NCBI GenBank assembly: GCA_038277395.1
Contig: CM076196.1
Span: 78,734,286 to 78,798,285, forward strand
Length of the DNA stretch: 64,000 nucleotides
Reading direction: 5' to 3'
DNA from: Dryocosmus kuriphilus
Taxonomy: Eukaryota; Arthropoda; Insecta; Hymenoptera; Cynipidae
Position numbers and translations under genes: made by a program. Shown piece after piece: positions 12,353-22,663 of the stretch. Position 1 is the first letter of the stretch. Each line of letters begins with the position of its first letter. Under the pieces are notes generated by a model that saw only the letters and a list, made by a program, of their open reading frames with translations, did not search any database and was not told the DNA's origin.

Positions 12353-12463
12353 GGTAAGTCCTCCCTAATTTTTAAAGCGTTTTTTCATGCCAAAAAAGAA
12401 AAATAAAGTTTTCTTTAAAACTTTTCGAGAAAACGCGTATTCTTTCTTGTGGAACAGACTGTA

Positions 12464-13560
12464 TGTATTTATAAAACTGATATTAATCGTAATACAATAA
12501 AAATGTCAGTTCATTTTCATCCCTGTTTCCAAAGTACTACTAAAAGCCAATTGAATTTTACCTTTCCTTTGATAGAGTAGAATTCCTATCAAAATTTCCT
12601 GCTAGAGAAATAGAAAAATCCCAAGCTTGAAGCCAAGCATACTTTTACACAGCACTATAAACAGTGATCTTATTTGAAAAATTGACTTAATTTTAAATAA
12701 CAAGAGTAAGATAATACATTGGAAAAGTGCAAGATAAATCTAAGGTTCGTAAAAATTAGTTCGAAGGCAAAAAATATTTTTTACGAAACCTCTTATCTGC
12801 AAATCGAAGCTACTCACCAAAGGGAGATTGTGCGCGACAATCCGGGAATTCCGGTTGGCGTTTAACAGTTTCTACGTGGCTTATTGCGAAACAATGGTGT
12901 AGCATTTCCCCTACTGACGCCCCGCATACCCGTTTTCCACGCTTTAGCGACTCGGTGTGAAGGGGAATGCACCCCCAGTATCATTGTGCTGCACGAAACA
13001 ATGCACACACATAGGAAAGCTGGAAAATAGCCATAGACACTAGAGATAGAGAGTGTTCCGCTATTTCTTGCTATTCTGTGTTATTTCTCGTTCGCCACTC
13101 ACCTGTTTACAGGGGAAATGTAAAGATACACAAGTGCATTCCGATAATAGCTAGTATTACTCGGAAAATTACGATTATCCCTCTAGTAAAGAGTCGGTTT
13201 GATGTGCTTGGAAAAGCTCGTTCACTGGCTTTACTCTTGGATGCCCTGAAAATGTCAGGTGTTTCGCTACTCCAACCACTCGGTTGGGAAAGTCACTTTA
13301 TTGATATTTCGCTACTTTTATAATACTTTTATGACAAAAGAATAACTTTATTTTTCATAAAAATGTAAATTCATTCACTTGCCGTATATATTTGAAACTC
13401 AAAAAATATTTTTAATAAAAATCAGAGTGTACTTTAAGAATGAATTAAAAAATAAATGTAAATTTTAATAGCATTAAAATATTTTAAGCAATCACCGAGA
13501 TACAATTGAAAACCGACAATGCCATAGACGTCTGATTAGTTTGAAGGACAATTGTGAAAA
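12464..13560. other. Non-coding spacer
   Basis: The 12800-13030 part is richer in G and C and looks unique, but no exon, RNA or repeat could be recognised. Confidence 0.35.
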
Positions 13561-13564
13561 TTCT

Positions 13565-13655
13565 GTGGGTAACAGGACTCGAACCCACGGCACATCATGT
13601 CTGTCTTTGGAAAATCGAAAAGATCTTTTCAGAAAATCACACGAATTCTACGGTG
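13565..13655 (-). tRNA. tRNA-like relic
   Basis: The minus strand ends in GTGGGTTCGAGTCCTGTTACC, trimmed here to its B box GGTTCGAGTCC, a good Pol III B-box match. The upstream part has decayed and no cloverleaf could be drawn. It shares the 3' end pattern GGTTCGAGTCC...TACCCA with the relics near 18800 and 20130. Confidence 0.4.
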
Positions 13656-13899
13656 ATCCATAATAGAACATTTGCAATATTTCAAATAACTTTAACTGAC
13701 TTCCATAAAATGTCAATCAAACCTTCGTACAAAAGTGAGGAATTCCGCAGATTGACCATACTAGAAGCATTAAGTAGAAATCTTTAAAGAATTTTATGGA
13801 ATTTAAGACAGTTTATAAGAAAAGTGCATAATACAGCACTTAAGAGCACCAAAACTCAATACATCTTTCACATAATACTTTAAAGCACATTTTTTAAAA

Positions 13900-14030
13900 A
13901 TTCCGATAACTAAAAGGACTCGAACCCCAACAGTATACGTCCACGTTCGAAATTGACGGTCTGGTGCTTAAAGCACTAGACCGGAAATATGTAGACCTGG
14001 GTTTGATTCCCCCCATGACCCATCTCAGAA
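13900..14030. tRNA. Head-to-head pair of tRNA-like relics
   Basis: A minus-strand unit (B box GGGTTCGAGTCC at about 13918-13930) and a plus-strand unit (GGGTTTGATTCCC at about 14000-14013) face away from each other. They share a central palindrome, GGTCTGGTGCTT/AAAGCACTAGACC, at 13958-13982, where both A-box-like regions would lie. Neither folds into a convincing complete tRNA. Confidence 0.4.
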
Positions 14031-14048
14031 ATCTCTCCTGCATGCTTT

Positions 14049-14570
14049 CTACTCATTCCTAAATCTCTTTTCACTCTCTCTTCCACACTCTCTTCCCTTC
14101 TCCTTCCGTCTCCTGTACATCTCTCTAACACATGCACCCATGCTTCCTGCACCTTTCCTTACGGTTCTGCTCCTCAGCTTTTCTATTCCTTCATACTCCA
14201 CTCTCTCTTCCACACTCTTCCCTTCTCCTTTCCATACCCATATTTCCGTTCCATAACTTACCGCTGACCACACTAACACATCAAACATTCAAACTCTCAT
14301 CCTCCAATCATCCTTGAACCTCCTCTTTCCTATGCCCCACACTTGGCCCATTACCTTGCTTCCACTTTCCAATCTCTTTCTCACCTGCCTTTTTTCGTTT
14401 CCGCCTCCTGTTTCGAACCAAAAGCCTAGGTAACCAAACTCTTCTGCCAGTTTCACCACCTTGCCATTCATCTTCCATTCATACTCTATTTTACACTTTC
14501 TCTTTCTAAAACACATCATCTTCGTTTTATTGACATTCACTGTTAAATCTTTTTCTCGTACATACTCTCT
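14049..14570 (-). pseudogene. LINE reverse transcriptase C-terminal region
   Basis: The minus-strand frames 14289-14570 and 14049-14288 encode YVREKDLTVNVNKTKMMCFR, then EEFGYLGFWFETGG, then basic sequence (SVEERVEYEGIEKLRSR). This is what follows the catalytic core in non-LTR elements. The stop at 14049 lies near the element's 3' end. There is no clear poly-A tail. Confidence 0.75.
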
Positions 14571-15830
14571 TTCCGGCCTAACAAAGAAAACAAACGATTT
14601 TTTGTCAAACTTACTATTTATTCTTCTAAAACATAGTCCCCTCCGAGCTCGATACACCTAGTCTAACGATTTTCCAACATTGCGATGCCTTTTGAAAAGA
14701 AAGATTGCTGAAGGCTTTCAAAATACCCATCAGTTTCCCGTTCGGCTTCTTCATTCGTCGCAAATCGCTGTCCCTAGAGCCATCTCTTCAAGTCTGGAAA
14801 CAGATAATAATCGCTGGGGGCTAAATCTGGAGAATACGGGGGGTGGTCAAGCAATTGAAAGCCTAGCTCGTGTAATTTGGCCATGGTTATCATCGATTTG
14901 TGAGCTGGTGCATTGTCTTGCAAAAAGATGCATTTTTTCTTCAACAAATGGGGCCGTTTCTTTGCGATTTCGACCTTCAATCGGTCCAATAAGGCACAAT
15001 AGTAGTCACTGTTGATTGTTTTCCCATTTTTGTAAATAGTCGATGAACAATATGCCCCTCGAATCCCAAAAAACTGACGCCAACACCTTTCCAGCTGATT
15101 GTTGAGTCTTGGGTCGCTTTGGTGCACTTCCGCCGGGTCCTACCCACTCTTTGGCTGATTGTTTCGATTCTGGGGTGTAGTGGTGGACCCATGTTTCATC
15201 ACAAGTCACTATTCGATGCACAAAATCAGCTTTGTTTCGTTTTAACATGTCCAAACAATGCTGGGAAGTGCGAACACGTTCACGTTTTTGATCAATTGTC
15301 AGCAAACGCGGCACCCATCTTGCGGTTAGCTTTCTCATACTCAAACAATCATGCAAACTTGAATGCACTGACCCAGTTGATATGCGTACGGCATTAGCTA
15401 TCTCACGCACTTTTATTTTTGGATCACTTAATACGATATCGTGGATTTTTTGCACGATTTCTGGAGTGGTCGCTGTTTTTGGTGCTTCCCCGGCGTGTTC
15501 ATCTTTTGTGCACATTCGGCCTCTTTTAAACTCGGCAATCCAATATTTTACGGTTGAATACGATGGAGCAGAATCACCATAATATTTATCGAGCTTTTCT
15601 TTCGTTTCCTTTCCACTTTTTCCACGCAAAAAATAATGTTTAATCAAGGCCCGAAATTCTTCCTTATCCATTTTTACAAAAAATATCAAAACTTTCTGAC
15701 TTTAAAATCACTTTAGCGTCACTGTCAAGTGCCAATCTATCTGAAATTGATCGTGTATTCGACTGAACGTTGGTATTTTAAAACTGGCGGTGTCATCTCT
15801 TGGAGGCCGGGAGCATCTTGAACCACCTAG
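14571..15830 (-). mobile_element. Mariner element inserted in the LINE
   Basis: A minus-strand mariner transposase relic sits between the two halves of the LINE reverse transcriptase, so the mariner is the younger insertion. The exact ends are uncertain. CCGGCCT appears at both candidate termini (near 14572 and near 15806), and the LINE frame requires the insertion to fall between about 14570 and 15830. A TA pair lies next to the right junction (GATATACTAGG on the minus strand). Confidence 0.85.
14774..15689 (-). pseudogene. Mariner transposase (DD34D), frameshifted
   Basis: The start at about 15668 (MDKEEFRALIKHYFLRGKSG) opens the helix-turn-helix DNA-binding region. VTCDETWVHHYTPESKQ holds the first catalytic aspartate. 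A one-base frame slip at an A run near 15020-15030 moves reading to the second frame, which gives FLQDNAPAHKS (second aspartate) and HPPYSPDLAPSDYYLFP (third aspartate). Thirty-four residues lie between those two aspartates, which defines the mariner family. A TAG near 14774 ends the frame early, after KRWL, and the normal C-terminus lies beyond it in decayed form. Confidence 0.92.
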
Positions 15831-16106
15831 TATATCGTCGGCGTATGCTAGCGAATATAGCTTGCCATTTCCCAGTTTCGTTCTCCCTTTCCCTTTCCTT
15901 ATCCATTTTTTCTCCAAATCTGCCAAAAGAATACTGAACAGTAGCGGGGTCAGCGGACATCCCTGCCTCAAACCCCTTCCCGTCCAAAACTCCTCTCCTT
16001 TCTTTTTTCCTATTCTTACCTTCATCCTGGTTTCTACAAATATTTCTTTGATCCTCTCTACCAGACTTTCTTCTATTCCTCTTTCTTTCAAGGCCTTCCA
16101 AAGCAA
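15806..16106 (-). pseudogene. LINE reverse transcriptase, catalytic motifs
   Basis: The frame contains GRGLRQGCPLTPLLFSILLA (motif 4) and LAYADDI (motif 5, the metal-binding YADD). It carries on into mariner-end sequence after ADDILGG. The LINE reading frame resumes at about 14570 with YVREKDLTVNVNKTKMMCF, the typical segment after YADD. Confidence 0.88.
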
Positions 16107-16445
16107 AGCATCCTTCTATTGACCGAGTCAACCGCTGCTTTCAAGTTTGCAAATATTGCGACCAGTTTCCCTTTCTTCTGACCTAGGTTCCTATTGACTA
16201 AATAGTTGAGCACGTATATATTGTCTGTTGTCCCATCCCCTTCCTAAAACCTGTTTAGTTGTGTGGTATACTCTCTTTCTCTTCGATCTGTCTTTCCAAT
16301 CTTTTCCTGATCACCTCTGTGTAAACTTGTTTCCTACAGACATGAGTGTGATACCTCTATAATCCTGCATATTTTTTCCCCCTCCCTTCTTACTCAGTGG
16401 CACTACCAGCCCTGTCCTCCACTCTTCCGGCCATCCTTCTCCTTT

Positions 16446-16667
16446 TCATACCTTATTACAAATCCTCCACATCTCTTCTCTCACCCTTTCCCCGCCATAT
16501 TTCAGTGCTTCATTCTCTATACCGGCCTCCCCTGTTGCTTTATTTCCTTTCAACTTTGCGATTGCTTCATTTATCTCCTCTCTACTTATCTCGTTTACTC
16601 CGTCCCCTTCCCCTGCAACTACCTTCCTCCCTTCTCCGCGCACCCTATTTCCCACACCTCCTAGCAA
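16446..16667 (-). pseudogene. LINE reverse transcriptase, N-terminal motifs
   Basis: The translation contains EEINEAIAKLKGNKATGEAG followed by IENEALKYGGE. This matches the usual 'I..AI..LK..KA.G.DGI.NE' start of the non-LTR reverse transcriptase domain. It is separated by frame breaks from the catalytic part downstream. Confidence 0.8.
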
Positions 16668-16926
16668 TCCCTTAAAGTATTCTGTCCACTCTTACATCCC
16701 TATTTCCTCGTTTTTATACCTTTTCTTCCTCCCCTTTCCCTATTTATCACTTCCCATTCCCTCCCTTCCTTTACCGCTTTCTCCACCTCTTTTACGTACC
16801 TTTCTTTCTCCTTTTGCTTCTGTTCGCTCAACATTCTCTCATGCTCACTTTTCCTCCTATTGCACTCTTCTTTCTCCATTTCCCCACTCCTCCATTGTCT
16901 CCCACATTCTTTCATATTCATTTTAC

Positions 16927-17330
16927 TCACTCTGCATTCCTCATCCCACCACCCTCTCTTACCTTCTTTGCTTCTTTTACGGGTTTCACCTCGTCCCTAA
17001 TCTTTACGACCACCTCTTTAAGTTTTTCTATCATCTTATCTATTCCTTCTTCTTCCATTTCTCCCCAATCCTCGTTTTCCATTGTTTCTGTGAATTCGCT
17101 TAACTTATCCTGTCCCCATCTCCCCATTTTCAATTTTATTTCCCCAGCTTCTCTTTTATTCCCTCTTTCGCGCTTTGATCCTCCCCCTCTTAATGTTGCT
17201 ATCACTGGGAAGTGTTCGGACTCTATCTCCTTCCCTACTTTCATTCTAACCATCAACTTCCTGATTCTTTCTTCTGCTAGAATGTAGTTGATTACCGTGT
17301 CTCCTTTACCTGTAAACGCAAATATGAACC
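16927..17330 (-). pseudogene. LINE endonuclease C-terminus and linker
   Basis: In minus orientation, TVINYILAEERIRKLM leads into ESEHFPVIATL, which fits the SDHFP histidine motif that closes the endonuclease domain of non-LTR elements. A lysine- and glutamate-rich linker follows. No start codon of its own is needed, since the element is 5'-truncated at about 17330. Confidence 0.7.
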
Positions 17331-18790
17331 ATGAACCATCCAGCCTCTCCTATCAGGTTTAGAAGCGGAAAACACTCTTCTTATTTATGGGTACAAGATG
17401 TTCTACTTCTCAGGAAGATGCAAAAGTTGTAAATTACCCTTCATGCTCGTAACTCTGTCAGTGAGAAAATTACTATCGAAATTATTCTCCCCACGCACGT
17501 TATCATGTAATACACGCTCGAGGGTACTTCAGGGGGTGTATAACAGTATACTGTATATGTTCTGGAGAACTTGAAAGAGATTACTTTAATGACGGTCTTG
17601 CCATCCAGGATCACTTTTTTCCGAGGGCTCTGAGAAAGAAGAGTTGAAGTCACTTCTGTTCTTCCAGAACACGAGGGTGTGGATTGAGTGGATAGTGGTT
17701 AACTTTTTATTGCGGATGTCGAGAGCCACATAACTGCCCAGTTTTCGTGAACCTTTGTAAACTATCTCAACTGACAATAAATATAAACCTCTGATTTTTC
17801 GCTTTTTTAACCTGAGGGTAGTTTTCAAAATTAAACTTCTCTCAAATTTTATTTTTTAATTAACAAAAACATAATTGAGCTTCGTCTCTGAATAAATTTA
17901 GCATTTCTGTGACAGCATTCTGATAATTATATTTAATTTGAATATTTGCCCGGGAACTATAAAAAAAATTGATGAAAAGGGAGGTTTCGATTGCTGAAAA
18001 TAATGTGCAAACAAGCCACGTCTCACGCTCATTTAAGCCAACAAACACAAAGTTTGCAAATTTTAAGCTGGGCTCTATAAAATGTGTAACAAAGTTGGGG
18101 GAATATCCTGAGTCATGAAGATTACGTTTACGCTTGCTGCACAAAGCTGCGCCAATCAGGTTCCTCCAGTCAGGGAAGCCGATATATGCGGTTTACCAAC
18201 TTTAGATGGTTTTTCTACCTATTTAATATCAATCACGCATGGTGGAACCTCAGGGAAATATCTTTACCGTCCTAAATCCGATTCGACGTCCGGCAATAAA
18301 GTTGACTTGGTTCCATTAGAGTTATTGGCTGCTTACGAAGGACTCGAGGCCTTACCCGTTCCAATGGACTGGAACCTAACAAATTAGCCTCCATCCCTTC
18401 AATCGATTCGACAAAAGAACCGGAAGAAAGATTTACCAGATTATGTCTCTCGAAAAAAAAAAGTCAACAGAATTCCGCAATTATATAGACATTTATTACC
18501 ATTGGTTATTTTAATTTTATATATTCAAGAGTTTAATATTATACTTCGTAGGTAGCTCTGAGGTTTTTGATTTACATAAAAAAATGTGAGTCAGGGACAG
18601 TTGGAAGGCATTCTAAAAGTCGATTTTTTTTTTTTTTAATTGAAGGGGAATTCAAAAACAAAACAAAAATCTAATACTTCTGAACTCAAGAAGATCGTAA
18701 ACTAAGTAAATATGATTGCGAATTATATAATGAACAATAAACAATATGTCACTGTAAACCCACATCTAAGCGGTAACAAGTTCGAAGAGG
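17331..18790. other. Non-coding or unassigned stretch
   Basis: An open frame of 90 codons lies at 18115-18387 (plus), with a G+C content somewhat above its surroundings. Its translation (for example ADICGLPTLDGFSTYLISI) matches nothing I recognise. It has no clear splice or promoter context and is not called as a gene. The rest shows nothing. Confidence 0.3.
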
Positions 18791-18794
18791 AAAT

Positions 18795-18895
18795 TATGTG
18801 GGTAAGGGACTCGAACCCCAAACAGTGTGTTCAGAACTGGTAAAGCAATGTCTCAATTCACGAGACCAACCATCTGTCCAATTTCCTATCCTTTA
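18795..18895 (-). tRNA. tRNA-like relic
   Basis: The minus strand carries an A-box-like GATGGTTGGTCTCGTGAATT and, about 50 bases later, GGGGTTCGAGTCCC as B box and T arm, ending near TACCCACATA. Spacing and general layout fit a tRNA with a long variable region or a tRNA-derived SINE head. The acceptor stem does not close well. Confidence 0.45.
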
Positions 18896-19254
18896 TTAAC
18901 AATTGAGTTCTACAATGTTACTCATAGTAACTCTAATTTATATTGATAAAATTTAACATCAATTTAAGTAAGTATTTAGAATTTCATTATTTGTTTCAGT
19001 TTCCAATTTTTTACATTTATTATAATCATAATGTGTCATAACATAATATGATATAATCTAATATTCTTATGCGTAGATATAATAAAAGCTTTTATTTAAA
19101 CATTTTCTAAATACGATTTAGTGAAAATTTTCAAGGCTGCCTTAATTTGAATTATTTTTACAAAGACAAGTTATTACGTTCGACTTCTTTAAATTTGAGT
19201 TCATGAATTTTAAATAATTTTCTTTATTGAAGACTTGTTAGAATACTTTGAAAA

Positions 19255-19505
19255 TCGAATCGCCGCGCCGCGCCGCATCGTAGAAGGGGATATAACATTT
19301 TTTGGACTGAGGCAATAGCCTCTCACTGTTTTAGAAATTCATTTGAACTTTAATTTTCGGAATTTTATTTGAAGTAATTAATTTTATTGCATGATATCAA
19401 AAAATATTTTTTAAATTGTAATTTTTACATTCTCAGGAAACGTTTCCGCTCGAACCAAAAAATTCTACATCCCGTTTTACGATGCGGCGCGGCGGTTCAA
19501 TTGCA
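19255..19505. mobile_element. Miniature element, copy 1 (CCGCGCCGC ends)
   Basis: The ends are GC-rich inverted repeats: CGCCGCGCCGCGCCGCATCG (19260) against CGATGCGGCGCGGCGG (19480-19496). They bound about 250 bp of AT-rich sequence with no ORF. The interior (CTCTCACT through TTTTTACATTCTCA) recurs at 20247-20440. Confidence 0.75.
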
Positions 19506-20114
19506 GGTATTACAGAATTCCTTTAAATCCTCTATTTGAATTCCTTTTAAATTGGATTGGTTTCTAATCTGAACTGCAGCTGGAAAAGTTTAACTCTCAT
19601 TTCTTTTTCAAACTATATTTCTTTTCTAAACGTCAAATCTGAAACGTTTTATATATTTTAAAAGTAGAAGGCATATTTCTGATTCAATTTTTTCTAACTT
19701 AGTTATTACTTATTTAACAACATTTTCGGGTACTTTTTAAAACATTTTTTTATGGTACATCTTTCATCTTTTTTTTTTTTTTTGCAAAACCGCGACGCTC
19801 GATTGTCAAAAATAGTTTCTGAACTTGTAAGAAAGGGACACTCAAAATAAAAAAATTGTGTCGGATATTTAAAATTTTGAACTTTTTATCAATAATAATC
19901 TAATAAAATTAAAGCTTTTTTAACCAGAATGGTTTCAGACCTTCTCTACCTCATTCATTGTTTTGACAAAAAACTTGCAACTCGGCACACTAAATACTTT
20001 TAAAAAATTTATTTCGTTCATATTTGCGAAACAAGGAAGATATGCAGCAACAATTACATTTTTATATCGTTATTATAAAAAAGATATCCCACCTCAAAGT
20101 GGACTCGGAGAGAA

Positions 20115-20215
20115 AATTCCATTGGGTACGGGGGACTCGAACCCTCAACTCGTTCGCGGGATTTCTTAAGCGCCTTAGTTCACGCGACCACATCGATGGC
20201 CAACTGTCAATTCTC
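20115..20215 (-). tRNA. tRNA-like relic (Leu/Ser-type layout)
   Basis: On the minus strand, GATGTGGTCGCGTGAACTAA and then GGCGC resemble a D arm. After about 30 bases comes GAGGGTTCGAGTCCCCC, a paired T arm with a perfect B box, then GTACCCA. The long distance between the D-arm region and the T arm suggests a class II (Leu/Ser) ancestor. No credible anticodon stem remains. Confidence 0.45.
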
Positions 20216-20246
20216 TCAATTTATTTACATTTACCTTACCTACACA

Positions 20247-20440
20247 GCGCAATGACCTCTCACTACTATTGTAAATTAATTTGAACTTTAATTTTTGGAA
20301 ATTTATTTGAAGTAATTTATTTTATTGCATAATATCAAAAAATATTTTTTAAATTATAATTTTTACATTCTCATGAACCGTTTGCGCTCGAAAAAAAATT
20401 CTATATCCGATTCTACGATGCGCCGATTTAATTGTAATTC
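20247..20440. mobile_element. Miniature element, copy 2 (left end missing)
   Basis: This is a direct copy of the interior and right end of the 19255-19505 element, with shared GAACTTTAATTTT, TATCAAAAAATATTTTTTAA and CTACGATGCG. It lacks the GC-rich left terminus. The right end is reduced to TACGATGCGCCGATTTAATT. Confidence 0.7.
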
Positions 20441-20659
20441 ATGACGTTGTACTATAAAGAACAATATCTTAAATATTAAATATGTATATTTGTTTATAAT
20501 TTAAAAATAAGCAAAGTTGAAACTGCGTGACATCAATAATTAATTTCAATTTCAAATAATATATAAATATGTGTGTTGTAATTGTAATGTTGTAATATTA
20601 AAATAGAGCTGAAAAAACTCTTGATCGTATAAGTTTTATTATTATTGGTTCCCACTTCT

Positions 20660-20965
20660 AAAATTTCTAGAAATTTTCGCGGCATCATTAGAATAATATT
20701 GCAAAAGGTATTCCGAAAAATTTGAAAATAAATATTCTGTTAATATTCCATTTCAACATTCCCGACATAATCGTAAAAATGTTCCGGCAATATTCCGTAG
20801 AGATGTTTCAGGCTACATGTCGAATCTCATACAAAGTTTCTAAGGAATATTCCTTCAACATTCCCTTGGAATATTACTAATGTCGGATATTATCGTATTC
20901 CCAGGATATTAAAGCAATATTCAATAAGAATATTGCGAAAATTCCATTGGAATATTCAAGGTATA
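20660..20965. repeat. GGAATATT-type degenerate repeat patch
   Basis: About a dozen variants of AATATTCC and GGAATATT, in both orientations, lie within 300 bp (for example GGAATATTCC near 20853 and TTGGAATATTC at 20947). The pattern of short palindromic words filling two arms is like the other foldback elements in the window, but terminal repeats could not be fixed. Confidence 0.5.
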
Positions 20966-21808
20966 TGCATGGAATGTAGCGCGTTATGGGAGAAGTTTTC
21001 GAATTCCATTTTGTTTAAATTTTTGACGTAGAAAGCATACTGCAACTTCATTTTTTTATTACACTGAAATTTAAATACTTTAAATTTGAATCTAAAACAC
21101 TTTCAATTTAAAGTAAAAACGCTTCAGTGTCTGAAACTAATATTAAATGTGGAGAAATTATCTTTAAAGTGAGGCAAATACAATTGTAAATACTTTTCTG
21201 ACCTTAATCATAACTTTTACCATCTATGTAAACCACTAAAAAAAGTAAAAATATGGAAGTAATGCTACAAATATTGTGTGCATAGAATCTATCTTTCAAA
21301 TAAGATAATCACGAATTATAATACTTTCTCGACCATAATTATTGATTAAAATTTTTTTAAAGTAACTGTAGCGACTGAGAGTTTACTGTAAAAAGCTAAT
21401 TAATTTAACAAATGATGATGCATAAAACGTGCTCTACTGGAACACGTAGAGAGCCTAAATGTGTTGTTCGAATATTGCAGAGTACAGCAACTGTAACATG
21501 AAGTTGGTGTGAGATAACGTGGCCATTACAAGCCTTCGTGTTTACGTTGAAGCTTAATCCAGATTACACTCGGTTGTATGTAAATTTTATGTTACACATG
21601 TATCCAGAAATTCAATTAAATTCAAAGCCTCTACATGAAAACAACTTCTATTGCAAAACCTGCAAATTTTCTAAAATTATCTACAAAAAAAAAATCAATT
21701 TAAGGATCTTAAGAGTCTACTTTAAATTTGAAATTCATTTCAAACAAAATATTGGCGCATAAAAATAATCTAAAAAAGAAACTTCTCAAGAATGAATACT
21801 TTTCCTGA

Positions 21809-22252
21809 ATGAACTGCTTGTTTAAAAGAGGCTTTCCGCTCAACCAACATGTCTCACACCGTCGGTTTCATCCGGATTTTGCCCGTACAGTGCGATTCGA
21901 TTGCCAATTGACGCAGCTTCATCAGGGAATTAATTTCGATGAAAAGAGAACAACAGTTGTTCGCATGAATTCTGATTTGTTTCGATTTTCGTCTGCGGGA
22001 CAATCAGTGGACCGACGGATATCGTCAAAATATATGTTGAAATCTTCCTTTCTGCAAGTCACATGGAAAATGGAAAACCGAATTTCGACCGAAGGCAGAA
22101 TCGATGACATGGTTTATGCGCTGACAATGCAACTGGACATCAATGAGGCATCGTTGCAGAAAATAACGGACACCATCGGGGTGAATTTACTAGCTGAACC
22201 CCTCTTTCGAAATATACGTGACGCCCAATACGTCGTTAATTGCTGCTATTAA
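21809..22252 (+). CDS. Unrecognised ORF, 147 codons
   Basis: An open frame with an ATG at 21809 and a stop at 22250, in a stretch of more balanced base composition than its surroundings. No domain is recognised. It has no signal peptide or membrane segment, and has an unusually mixed, protein-like composition (for example MVYALTMQLDINEASLQKIT). It may be an exon of a longer gene, a transposon relic or chance. Upstream it is close to AT-rich non-coding DNA, and downstream a lysine- and glutamate-rich frame starts at 22274. Treat as hypothetical. Confidence 0.3.
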   Translation: MNCLFKRGFPLNQHVSHRRFHPDFARTVRFDCQLTQLHQGINFDEKRTTVVRMNSDLFRFSSAGQSVDRRISSKYMLKSSFLQVTWKMENRISTEGRIDDMVYALTMQLDINEASLQKITDTIGVNLLAEPLFRNIRDAQYVVNCCY

Positions 22253-22464
22253 ACCTGCACCAAGCAACGAGCTTTGAAAGCAAAACGCGGAGAGATAATT
22301 AGAAAGAAAGAACAAGAAAAAAGTAAAAGAAAGATGAAAGAAGAGAAGAGAAAAGTTATGGGAAAGAATTTTTTTGCAACATTCACCTCGAAAGTAGGCC
22401 GTTCCGTGTACCTAAATTATATACAAACTGACTTATTCCTATTAACAATGCGGGAATATTGTTG

Positions 22465-22474
22465 GCGCATGCGC
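22465..22474. promoter_or_regulatory. NRF-1-like palindrome GCGCATGCGC
   Basis: A perfect GCGCATGCGC palindrome lies 190 bp upstream of the ATG at 22664. It is in a local CpG-containing stretch (22440-22650) that also has GCGAATGCGCACG. This is the consensus core of the NRF-1/Ewg site found in many animal TATA-less promoters. Use here is inferred. Confidence 0.4.
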
Positions 22475-22663
22475 AATTCGATTCTTATTTACTTTCCACA
22501 TTGGTGGAATGAACGCGAATGCGCACGTTAAAGATGAGCAACATTCCACATCACGACGATTCGAAGCAATGCAGCGCCAGCATCGCTCAGTGTGCAAGCG
22601 AACAGCTAATGACAGGTGCGAGGTTAGATTCGACATGGTTTAAGTGCAAGTGAAATTTTCGTT

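Larger units (their letters stand above)
10173..12461 (+). mobile_element. Tc1-like DNA transposon, inactivated and split
   Basis: Terminal inverted repeats of about 49 bp (CAGTCTGTTCCACAAGAAAG at 10173, complement ending at 12461) are flanked by the TA dinucleotides expected of Tc1/mariner target duplications (10171-10172 and 12462-12463). Without the 1-kb insertion at 10788-11806 the element would be about 1.27 kb, normal for the superfamily. It encodes a transposase relic in plus orientation, broken by a stop codon and by the insertion. The well-kept terminal repeats suggest a fairly young loss of activity. Confidence 0.93.
14045..17330 (-). mobile_element. Non-LTR (LINE) retrotransposon relic, 5'-truncated, split by mariner
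   Basis: Broken minus-strand frames read, from high to low coordinate: the end of an apurinic-type endonuclease domain (ESEHFPVIATLRG, about 17215), a charged linker (16700-16950), reverse transcriptase motifs and a C-terminal region ending near 14050. The 5' part (most of the endonuclease) is missing, as is usual for truncated LINE copies. Frameshifts and stops separate the pieces. A mariner element interrupts it just after the YADD catalytic motif. Clade was not assigned. Confidence 0.85.

Noticed and set aside
14572..15808. CCGGCCT as confirmed mariner termini
   Set aside because: Only seven bases match well and mariner ends are normally longer. Kept as candidates only, with uncertain ends.
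16397..17287. Long plus-strand frames rich in L, P, S and F
   Set aside because: They are antisense to the LINE's lysine- and glutamate-rich coding sequence, which has reverse transcriptase motifs on the minus strand.
19257..19276. CpG-island promoter from the CCGCGCCGC cluster
   Set aside because: The GC-rich bases are the inverted ends of a miniature element and recur at its other end.
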